Below are positions 7,647-15,195 of a DNA stretch of 64,000 nt, one piece after another. The notes below the pieces were generated by a model. It saw only the letters and a program-made list of their open reading frames with translations, did not search any database and was not told where the DNA came from. The position numbers and the translations under genes are program-made. Origin of the DNA: Ornithinibacillus sp047228935 (lineage in GTDB: Bacteria > Bacillota > Bacilli > Bacillales > Amphibacillaceae); contig NZ_JBFEGG010000001.1 of assembly GCF_047228935.1 (NCBI RefSeq), positions 1,054,001-1,118,000 on the forward strand, given 5' to 3'. The first letter of the stretch is position 1. Every line of letters starts with the position of its first letter.

Positions 7647-10322
7647 ATGGCCAATAATAGCCAAAGTCGCACTGCACGAAGAAAACAAAAGAAATCCAAA
7701 AAGAAACCTATATGGAAAAAAATATTTTTAAGTTTAGTTATTATTTTTGTTGCTATCGGTATCGGAGTTGCAGCCTTATTCTCTTATTATATTGCCACAG
7801 CACCAGAAATTGATACATCCCAATTAGCCGATCCATTATCATCTAAGGTGTATGACATGAATGGAGAGTTAATTGCCGATCTGGGAGAGTTTAAACGTAC
7901 TAAAATTGAATATGATGACCTCCCTACCGTATTAATAGATGCTGTTACAGCTACAGAGGATGCTAGGTTTTTTGAGCATCCCGGTATAGATATAAGACGT
8001 ATCGGTGGAGCAATTATTGGTAACTTACGAAATGGCTTTGGTTCGGAAGGTGCTAGTACTATTACGCAACAAGTTATTGAAAAATCTTTTCTTACACCTG
8101 ATAAAAAGTTGAAGTTAAAAGTACAAGAGCAATGGCTTGCACTCCAACTAGAAAAAGAATTCTCAAAAGAAGAGATTTTAGAAATGTATTTAAATAAAAT
8201 ATATTACGGTTCTGGTGCATATGGTGTTGCTAAAGCTGCTGAAACATACTTCGGTAAAACAGACTTACACGAGTTAACCTTGCCCGAAGCCGCTATATTA
8301 GCAGGTCTTCCGCAAAGACCGTCAGCATATGATCCTACTAAAAATCCTGATTTAACTAAACAGAGGATGGAAACCGTATTAAAATTAATGGTTCGCCATG
8401 GCAAAATAACACAAGAAGAAGCGGATGAAGCATTAAAGGTTGATATCCCTTCCCTTTTAGTGGATGAGAAAGAAGACTCGAAACCATATGATGCTTTCAT
8501 ACAAAAGGTTGAACAAGAAGTAGAAGCAAAATTAGATGGTGCAGATATATATTCAGATGGATTAGAAATATATACAACGTTGGATAAAAATGCGCAGGAT
8601 TATGTAGAACTTCTTTTATCAGATTCAGAAAATAATCCAGTTAACTTTCCTAACGAGGATTTACATGCTGGTTTAGTACTTCTCGATACTAAATCAGGAG
8701 CTATTCGCGCAATTGGTGGTGACCACAATTATCAGAATGGGTGGAACTATGCAATTCAAGGCGGTAGTCAACCGGGGTCTGCATTCAAACCAATAGTTGC
8801 CTATGGTCCTGCTATTGAATACAATAAAATATCTACTTATCATCAGCTTAATGATGATAAGCCATACGAAATTGCAGGCACAGATCAAGCAATCAGAAAC
8901 TGGAACAGAACATATCAAGGCTGGATGACTGCACGATATGCTTTACAGGAATCCCTTAACGTTCCTGCTGTAAAAGTTTTAGAAGAGGTTGGTTATGATA
9001 ACTCACAAAAATTTGCCAATCAACTTGGTATTGAATTTGCAAATGGTCGCCCTCAGTTAACCGATGCAATCGGTGGAGCTGATACGAATGTTAATCCATT
9101 GCAACTTGCTGGCGCATATCAAGCATTTGCTAATGAAGGTATGCGTTACGAACCTTATGCTGTATCAAAAGTAGTTTATCCTGATAAACAAACAGTTGAA
9201 CTTGCACCTGAACCAGAAGTTGTTATGTCGGATTATACTGCATATATGATTTCAGACATGCTTAAAACAGCTTTAGCACAAGGATCCTCTGGTGGACCTG
9301 CTAGAATTCCTAACTTACCTATTGCTGCTAAAACAGGTACAACAAACTTTGAGAATGTTGAAGGAACAAAGGACTCTTGGATTGCAGGGTATACTACGAA
9401 TTATACAACAGCAATTTGGGTCGGTTATAATGAAGGACAACGAGCAATGGATGATGAAAAATATATTGCACATGCACTGTTTAAAAACTTAATGACTAAG
9501 GTTCATGAAAATGTGGAAACACCTGACTTTGTAAAACCTGATTCAGTTGTGGAAGTAGCAGTCGAAAAGGGATCTAATCCTGCTCTTCTCCCTAGCAAAC
9601 ATACACCTGAATCAGATATTGTGAAAGAATTATTTGTTAAAGGAACAGAGCCGACTAAAACTTCTGAGAAATATGATAAGATGGACCCTGTTAAAGGACT
9701 AAAGGCTGATTATCAAAAAGAAAATAAATCTATTTTAGTAAAATGGGAGTACGATTCAGAAGAAGAAGTTGGATTTGAAGTGTCAGCTAGTGTAAATGGT
9801 GGAGAAATGCAAGTGCTCTCCTCTACTGACAATAAAGAAATTGAGATTACTCAAGTAACTCCAGATGCAGAATACAAAATTCAAGTTATAGTATTCAGTA
9901 AGGAAAACGAAGAGAATCGTAGTGAGCCACAATCTATTACAATTAAATTAGAGAGTGATGAGGAGGAAGAATCCTCTATTAATCCTGTTGACGACCTATC
10001 TGCTGTTTATCATCCTGAACAATCCATTATTGATGTTTCATGGGGGTATAATGGACCACCAGCTTCTTTTGAAGTAGTTGTAGAAGGTCCACAAGGTGGG
10101 ACACAAACTGTAGAGTCAAAAGGTCTTGAAATCAGTGGAAACTTTACTCCAGGTCAAGTTTACAATATTTACGTAACGGCTATTGGTCGAAACGGAAAGA
10201 ATGAAGGAACAAGAAGTGAAACCCGGAGTACTTCTATCGAAATCCCGGGAGAAGAAAATACCGATCCGCCAGATTCTGATGAGGAATCAGACGAAGTTTC
10301 TGGTGACGATGGTGGAGAATAA
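7647..10322 (+). CDS. ponA: Class A penicillin-binding protein 1A/1B
   Basis: 891 residues. Bifunctional peptidoglycan glycosyltransferase and DD-transpeptidase at the membrane's outer face. Layout: basic cytoplasmic tail (1-24), one membrane anchor (about 25-48), glycosyltransferase domain with EDARFFEH near residue 103 (catalytic Glu), then the transpeptidase with SAFK at Ser378-Lys381, the SLN-type motif and KTG at 562-564. The C-terminus carries two fibronectin type III-like modules (about 685-775 and 785-870) and an acidic, low-complexity tail. It is cotranscribed with recU and ends in a strong terminator. GpsB, its known partner in bacilli, is also encoded in this window. Confidence 0.96.
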   Translation: MANNSQSRTARRKQKKSKKKPIWKKIFLSLVIIFVAIGIGVAALFSYYIATAPEIDTSQLADPLSSKVYDMNGELIADLGEFKRTKIEYDDLPTVLIDAVTATEDARFFEHPGIDIRRIGGAIIGNLRNGFGSEGASTITQQVIEKSFLTPDKKLKLKVQEQWLALQLEKEFSKEEILEMYLNKIYYGSGAYGVAKAAETYFGKTDLHELTLPEAAILAGLPQRPSAYDPTKNPDLTKQRMETVLKLMVRHGKITQEEADEALKVDIPSLLVDEKEDSKPYDAFIQKVEQEVEAKLDGADIYSDGLEIYTTLDKNAQDYVELLLSDSENNPVNFPNEDLHAGLVLLDTKSGAIRAIGGDHNYQNGWNYAIQGGSQPGSAFKPIVAYGPAIEYNKISTYHQLNDDKPYEIAGTDQAIRNWNRTYQGWMTARYALQESLNVPAVKVLEEVGYDNSQKFANQLGIEFANGRPQLTDAIGGADTNVNPLQLAGAYQAFANEGMRYEPYAVSKVVYPDKQTVELAPEPEVVMSDYTAYMISDMLKTALAQGSSGGPARIPNLPIAAKTGTTNFENVEGTKDSWIAGYTTNYTTAIWVGYNEGQRAMDDEKYIAHALFKNLMTKVHENVETPDFVKPDSVVEVAVEKGSNPALLPSKHTPESDIVKELFVKGTEPTKTSEKYDKMDPVKGLKADYQKENKSILVKWEYDSEEEVGFEVSASVNGGEMQVLSSTDNKEIEITQVTPDAEYKIQVIVFSKENEENRSEPQSITIKLESDEEEESSINPVDDLSAVYHPEQSIIDVSWGYNGPPASFEVVVEGPQGGTQTVESKGLEISGNFTPGQVYNIYVTAIGRNGKNEGTRSETRSTSIEIPGEENTDPPDSDEESDEVSGDDGGE

Positions 10323-10324
10323 AT

Positions 10325-10363
10325 AAAAAAATGCTGTCACATTAGTTGTGACAGCATTTTTTT
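10325..10363. terminator. Bidirectional terminator between ponA and nth
   Basis: Perfect 16-bp inverted repeat: A7 plus tgctgtcac, a 7-base loop, then gtgacagca plus T7. A-tract and T-tract make it work for both strands, and it touches the nth stop codon. Confidence 0.93.
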
Positions 10364-11018
10364 ATATTGTTTCTCTATTTTTCATTCTCTTCTGCCCTTC
10401 TCTACATAATTCCAGTAAAGGACATTCAGGACAATTAGGATTCTTCGATTTACAATGATAGCGTCCAAAAAAAATTAAGCGATGATGTGTAACACTCCAC
10501 TCATCCTTCGGTACCTTCTTCATTAGCGTCTCTTCCACTTCTAATACAGAATCTTTCCAGCGACAAATCCCTAACCGTTTAGAGACACGTTCCACATGAG
10601 TGTCAACCGCAATAGCTGGTTCACCAAATGCTACTGAGGCTACGACATTAGCAGTCTTTCGCCCTACTCCAGCTAATTTGACTAATTCCTCTTTAGTTCT
10701 TGGTACTTCCCCACCATATTCCTCAAGTAAAACCTTACATAGCTTTTGGATGTTTTTTGCTTTATTACGATATAAACCTATGGAACGAATATCATGCTGC
10801 AATTCTTCTAATGAAACTGACAAATAATCTTCAGGGGTTTTGTATTTTTTAAATAGTTCTTTAGTAACCTTATTCACCAGTGCATCAGTACATTGTGCTG
10901 ATAAAAGAACGGCTATAACAAGCTCAAATGGATTACGATGTGTTAGTTCGCATTCTGCATCTGGAAACATGTTAGCAATTTCGTCCAAACAAAATCGAAT
11001 TTGTTTCTTATTTAACAT
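10362..11018 (-). CDS. nth: Endonuclease III (DNA glycosylase/AP lyase)
   Basis: 218 residues. Removes oxidised pyrimidines and nicks abasic sites in base excision repair. The helix-hairpin-helix with catalytic lysine reads LAGVGRKTANVV, the catalytic Asp is in VDTHVERV, and the C-terminal [4Fe-4S] loop has the exact C-X6-C-X2-C-X5-C pattern. I start at the ATG at 11018, which overlaps the dnaD stop in TAATG with ggagagg just upstream. The longer upstream frame adds non-homologous residues. Forms an operon with dnaD. Confidence 0.95.
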   Translation of the reverse strand: MLNKKQIRFCLDEIANMFPDAECELTHRNPFELVIAVLLSAQCTDALVNKVTKELFKKYKTPEDYLSVSLEELQHDIRSIGLYRNKAKNIQKLCKVLLEEYGGEVPRTKEELVKLAGVGRKTANVVASVAFGEPAIAVDTHVERVSKRLGICRWKDSVLEVEETLMKKVPKDEWSVTHHRLIFFGRYHCKSKNPNCPECPLLELCREGQKRMKNRETI

Positions 11019-11704
11019 TATTCCTCTCCCTCTAGCCAATTATAATAAAATGACGTATCTCTGTTTTGATTACTTGTAGTAGTCTGTTTTGTTACTTGAT
11101 TATCATGAAATCTTTTTGATGCTTGGCGTGCTTGTTCAACGGTATGAATCCCCTTCTTTTTCCACTCACGCAAAATTCGATCCATGTACTTAAAGTTAAG
11201 TTTGGCCATTAAAACAGACTCTCGAAGTGCTGCTTTAATTAATGCTGGAGAAATTTTATCTTCATCTAACCAAACATTTACAGTTTCAATCTCAAATGGC
11301 GAAAGTGGTCTACCGAATTCCTGTTCAAAAAGAATAAATAATGAGCCGTCATCATTTTCTTTTTTATCTTCTAATACTGGCTGAAATAATCTTTCCCAAA
11401 GCGGCTCAAGCGAATACGCTTCACTTAGTTGATGTTGACTGTTCTCAGTGCGTTCAATTTTTAACAAATTCCGCTGAATAAGCTTGCGAAGTATTTTTGA
11501 GCATTCATTGTCGTTTATCGTTAGTGTATTAGTTAGTTCATTTAACGTTGGAAAATAGTTTCCTTGTAAGATGGAACGATGAATTTGAAGAATAACCATC
11601 ACTTCTGTTTCATTTAGTCCTAAACTTTTATAAGACAATAATAGCTTATTAGGTATTGTTATTTGATTGTTTAATATATCTTGGAATGAAATAGTTTTTT
11701 TCAT
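11018..11704 (-). CDS. dnaD: DNA replication initiation protein DnaD
   Basis: 228 residues from the ATG at 11704, preceded by agaggtg. DnaD acts with DnaB and DnaI in loading the replicative helicase at oriC and in PriA-dependent restart. The N-terminal winged helix (about 1-110) and the C-terminal DnaB_2 domain ending in the YxxxIL-type motif (YMDRILREWKKKGI) are both visible. One-base overlap with nth. Confidence 0.93.
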   Translation of the reverse strand: MKKTISFQDILNNQITIPNKLLLSYKSLGLNETEVMVILQIHRSILQGNYFPTLNELTNTLTINDNECSKILRKLIQRNLLKIERTENSQHQLSEAYSLEPLWERLFQPVLEDKKENDDGSLFILFEQEFGRPLSPFEIETVNVWLDEDKISPALIKAALRESVLMAKLNFKYMDRILREWKKKGIHTVEQARQASKRFHDNQVTKQTTTSNQNRDTSFYYNWLEGEE

Positions 11705-11753
11705 ATAATTGCACCTCTCTAGATAGTATAGCATGAAACAGATAAATCATATA

Positions 11754-11789
11754 AATATGGCTGCCCCAATTAAAGGAGACAGCCATATT
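11754..11789 (-). terminator. Terminator of the aspB-asnS operon
   Basis: 10-bp stem aatatggctg / cagccatatt with a 16-base partly paired interior. It lies downstream of asnS and upstream of dnaD. The U-tract on the minus strand is only atttat, so strength is uncertain. Confidence 0.6.
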
Positions 11790-11827
11790 ACATTTTATTA
11801 AAATCTGAAAGGTAAAATGCTATTACC

Positions 11828-13120
11828 TTAAGGGTACAAACGATTTAGCAATCTAGGGAATGGAATTGTTTCACGAACATGTTCCACACCTGATAACCAA
11901 GCTACTGTACGCTCTAATCCAAGACCAAATCCAGAGTGAGGTACACTTCCGTATTTCCTCAACTCTAAGTACCATTGATATGCTGGTCCAGTTAATCCAT
12001 GTTCAACGTAGCGCTGTTTCATTAATTCTAAGTCATCGATTCTTTGAGATCCACCGATAATTTCGCCATATCCCTCAGGAGCAATCAAGTCTGCACAAAG
12101 AACTACTTCTTGTCTATTTGGGTCTGGTTTCATATAGAATGCTTTAATTTCAGCAGGATAATTCGTAATAAATACTGGTTTGTCAAAGCTTTCTGCAATC
12201 GCAGTTTCATGTGGTGCTCCGAAATCGTCACCCCAATCAATGTCTGTAAATCCTTTTTCTTTTAACAATGTAATAGCATCATCATATGAAATACGAGGGA
12301 AAGGCGCTTTAATATTTTCTAGCTTTGATGTATCTCTTTCCAGAATCCCTAGCTCTAATTGGCAATTTTTCAATACAGATTGAACGATATAGCTAACATA
12401 GTTCTCTTGAATTTCTAAGCTTTCCTCATGATCAACAAACGCCATTTCGGGTTCAATCATCCAGAATTCTATTAAATGACGACGAGTTTTTGATTTTTCT
12501 GCACGAAAAGTTGGCCCAAACGAGAAAACTTTACCGAAAGCCATTGCAGCAGCTTCCATATATAATTGACCACTTTGAGATAAATAAGCATCTTCATCAA
12601 AATATTTCGTATGGAAAAGCTCTGTAGTTCCTTCTGCAGATGATCCTGTTAAAATTGGTGGATCGACTTTAATATAGCCATTCTCATTAAAAAATTCATA
12701 TGTAGAACGAATAATTTCATTTCTTATTTTCATAACAGCATGTTGTCTCTTAGACCGTAACCATAAATGACGATGGTCCATTAAAAATTCTGTTCCATGT
12801 TCTTTTGGAGTAATTGGATAGTCGACAGACTCATGAATCAACTCGAGTTCTGTAACCTGCATTTCATAACCAAAAGGAGAACGAGAATCTTCTACAATGG
12901 TTCCTGTCACATAGATAGAAGATTCTTGCGTAAGGTTTTTTGCTAGTTGGAATGTTTCTTCACTAACATCACTTTTAGCTACTACTGCTTGCATAAATCC
13001 TGTACCATCACGTAATTGTAAAAATGCAATTTTACCACTCGAACGCTTGTTAGCTAGCCATGCTCCAATTGTTACTGATTCACCTTCAAATTTAGGTACT
13101 TGTGCGATTGTTGTTTTCAA
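11828..13120 (-). CDS. asnS: Asparaginyl-tRNA synthetase
   Basis: 430 residues, the same length as the B. subtilis enzyme, starting at TTG (13120). The ggaggt ribosome site sits 7 bases before this TTG, while the upstream ATG overlaps that site. Class IIb synthetase charging tRNA-Asn: N-terminal OB-fold anticodon-binding domain (about 12-100) and a catalytic core ending in motif 3, GFGLGLERTVAWL. Only 46 bases separate it from aspB, so the two are an operon that links aspartate synthesis with asparagine charging. Confidence 0.95.
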   Translation of the reverse strand: MKTTIAQVPKFEGESVTIGAWLANKRSSGKIAFLQLRDGTGFMQAVVAKSDVSEETFQLAKNLTQESSIYVTGTIVEDSRSPFGYEMQVTELELIHESVDYPITPKEHGTEFLMDHRHLWLRSKRQHAVMKIRNEIIRSTYEFFNENGYIKVDPPILTGSSAEGTTELFHTKYFDEDAYLSQSGQLYMEAAAMAFGKVFSFGPTFRAEKSKTRRHLIEFWMIEPEMAFVDHEESLEIQENYVSYIVQSVLKNCQLELGILERDTSKLENIKAPFPRISYDDAITLLKEKGFTDIDWGDDFGAPHETAIAESFDKPVFITNYPAEIKAFYMKPDPNRQEVVLCADLIAPEGYGEIIGGSQRIDDLELMKQRYVEHGLTGPAYQWYLELRKYGSVPHSGFGLGLERTVAWLSGVEHVRETIPFPRLLNRLYP

Positions 13121-13166
13121 CGAAATAACCTCCATTAGTAAATAATTTGCTTCGTCAAGGAAATCC

Positions 13167-14351
13167 TTATTGTCTATTTTTCTCTACGAATCGTTTTATT
13201 CGATTAGCAGCCTCAATTAACTGTTCTTTAGAGATTGCGTAAGACAAACGCATATAATCACTAGCTCCAAAACCTGATCCTGGAACTACTGCAACCTTCT
13301 CTTCTTCTAATAATGCACTAACCCATTCATCAACTGAATGAAACCCGTTTAATTTAGCAGCTTCTGATACATTTGGGAATAAATAAAAAGCTCCTTGTGG
13401 CTTTTTACATGTTATCCCAGGAATTGTAACGATTAAATCATATAATGCGTCGAGTCTTTCTGCAAATACTTTACGCATCTCAATAGTTGGGTCTTCCAAT
13501 GCTTCGTATGCAGCAAGTGCTGCATATTGAGCAACAGATGTTGGATTTGACGTTGAATGTGATGCTAAATTCGTCATTGCTTTAATAATTCCTTCAGGAC
13601 CAGCAGCATATCCAATTCTCCATCCAGTCATAGCATGGGATTTCGATACACCATTAATTACAACGGTATTAGCCTTTAACTCAGGAGATAATTGCGCAAT
13701 AGAAACATGCTTATCCTCTGTATAGATTAATTTCTCGTATATTTCATCTGAAATGATTAAAATATTATGTTTTAAGCATAATTCTCCCAAGATGCGAAGC
13801 TCAGTCTCATTATACATCATTCCTGTAGGATTACTTGGAGAATTTATAATGATTGCTTTCGTTTTACCCGTTATAGCAGATTCTAATTGATTAGGGGTAA
13901 TTTTAAAATTGTTATCCTCTAATCCATCTACTATAACTGGTTTACCACCAGCCAGCTTAATTTGTTCCGGATAACTTACCCAGTATGGCGCTGGAACTAT
14001 TACTTCATCGTCATCATTTAATAGTACTTGAAATAATGTATATAAAGCATGTTTGGCACCAGATGTAACGATTATTTCACTCATTTTATAATCAAGTTCG
14101 TTATCTTTTTTCAACTTGTCTATAATAACTTGTTTTAATTCATTAATTCCACCAGTAGGCGTATACTTTGTCATCCCTTGGACCATAGATTCTTTAGCAG
14201 CTTGAATAATATATTCTGGTGTGTTAAAGTCAGGCTCACCTGCACCTAATCCAATAACATCATGACCACTATTTTTAAGCTCCCTCGCTTTAGCGGTAAT
14301 GGCTAAAGTAGACGAAGGTGTTAATGTTTTTACTCTGTTTGCAATGTCCAT
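13167..14351 (-). CDS. aspB: Aspartate aminotransferase (class I, subgroup Ib)
   Basis: 394 residues. PLP enzyme interconverting aspartate/2-oxoglutarate and oxaloacetate/glutamate. The PLP lysine is in SKSHAMTGWR, preceded by SDEIYEKLIY (Asp/Tyr cofactor contacts) and followed by the substrate-carboxylate Arg in YMRLSYA. I start at the ATG at 14351, which has gaggga six or seven bases upstream, rather than the GTG at 14366. It follows ypmB directly and precedes asnS. Confidence 0.94.
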   Translation of the reverse strand: MDIANRVKTLTPSSTLAITAKARELKNSGHDVIGLGAGEPDFNTPEYIIQAAKESMVQGMTKYTPTGGINELKQVIIDKLKKDNELDYKMSEIIVTSGAKHALYTLFQVLLNDDDEVIVPAPYWVSYPEQIKLAGGKPVIVDGLEDNNFKITPNQLESAITGKTKAIIINSPSNPTGMMYNETELRILGELCLKHNILIISDEIYEKLIYTEDKHVSIAQLSPELKANTVVINGVSKSHAMTGWRIGYAAGPEGIIKAMTNLASHSTSNPTSVAQYAALAAYEALEDPTIEMRKVFAERLDALYDLIVTIPGITCKKPQGAFYLFPNVSEAAKLNGFHSVDEWVSALLEEEKVAVVPGSGFGASDYMRLSYAISKEQLIEAANRIKRFVEKNRQ

Positions 14352-14366
14352 TGGCAATTCCCTCAC

Positions 14367-14888
14367 TTAATCAAACATTTTTCTAAAACGAAATTCTTCA
14401 TATTTAGATCCATCGAAGATTGAAACATAATTTAAGACATATCGACCTGCTTCATCGTAGAAAGTAATTTCCCATAAAGGATCATTATTAAGAATCGCTG
14501 GAACAATATCAATTAGCTCGCAGTTTGCACATTCAGATAGCCAATTCTCTCTAACGTTTTCAACTGGTTCTATGTCCTTTTTGTTAACTACTGTTAATTC
14601 CGATTCACGATCCTCGGGAACAAACACAATTAGGGTTTCATTTGATCTATTTTTTCCGAATACAACGTGGTGAAGCACTTCACCGTGATAGCGCATTGTT
14701 TCCACCACTTCACTTACATCCGTTTCCTCTAGTACTCTTTCCTCAGCAGCTTGAAAACCGTAAGTCTTGCTATTTTGAATATCATTATAAATTACAGTAA
14801 AAAAAATAATTAGTGCAACAAGGATAAGAATTAGTGCAAGTAAAACCCATTTTGTCCAGGAGGGTAATACTACATTATGTCTACGCAT
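14367..14888 (-). CDS. ypmB: YpmB-like membrane-anchored protein (DUF5590)
   Basis: 173 residues: short basic N-terminus, one membrane segment (about 13-35), and an extracytoplasmic domain resembling the PepSY-like YpmB family. Function unknown. The start ATG has no ribosome site of its own; instead it overlaps the end of a 23-codon ORF (14881-14952) with a strong site, suggesting coupled translation. Followed by aspB and asnS, the conserved neighbours. Confidence 0.85.
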   Translation of the reverse strand: MRRHNVVLPSWTKWVLLALILILVALIIFFTVIYNDIQNSKTYGFQAAEERVLEETDVSEVVETMRYHGEVLHHVVFGKNRSNETLIVFVPEDRESELTVVNKKDIEPVENVRENWLSECANCELIDIVPAILNNDPLWEITFYDEAGRYVLNYVSIFDGSKYEEFRFRKMFD

Positions 14889-14952
14889 AGATGGATAATC
14901 TTGCTACTTTCTTTTTTCTACTGCTGATTCGGTTAAATATCGTTTTGCCCAT
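14881..14952 (-). CDS. 23-codon ORF overlapping the ypmB start
   Basis: Encodes a basic peptide (MGKTIFNRISSRKKKVARL..., 23 residues). Its ATG at 14952 has a textbook ggaggg ribosome site six bases upstream, and its TAG overlaps ypmB as ATGCGTAG, in the +1 frame. ypmB itself lacks a site. Either a real micro-protein or a translation-coupling leader. I do not recognise the peptide; it does not resemble what I recall of YpmA, which is longer and acidic. Confidence 0.5.
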   Translation of the reverse strand: MGKTIFNRISSRKKKVARLSIYA

Positions 14953-15081
14953 AGATTTCCCTCCAAATTTAACTATACAGATTAAATTGCTTTTATTCTT
15001 ATCAATTATTGCTAATCATAGTTCCTTGTTTGCTGCTTATACTATGATTACGTTGAACTTAAATAAGATGAAACACCTTAC

Positions 15082-15090
15082 ATTATACCA
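15082..15090 (-). promoter_or_regulatory. Extended -10 promoter for the ypmB-aspB-asnS operon
   Basis: TGGTATAAT on the minus strand, an extended -10 element (TGnTATAAT). No matching -35 is seen 17 bases upstream. It would give a leader of about 120 bases before the 23-codon ORF. Confidence 0.45.
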
Positions 15091-15165
15091 AGCATTCCCT
15101 GATTTTTGTTTTATTTTTATTTATTTCAACCAAAAAAATTCTAAACACCATACCATCTCAATTGG

Positions 15166-15195
15166 ACTGATGCATAAAGCATCAGTTCTTTTTTT
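15166..15195 (+). terminator. Terminator-like hairpin pointing against dinG
   Basis: Perfect 8-bp stem actgatgc / gcatcagt with a 5-base loop, followed on the + strand by tcttttttt, which runs into the dinG stop. On the minus strand no U-tract follows. So it looks like a + strand terminator, though no + strand gene lies before it. Confidence 0.55.
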
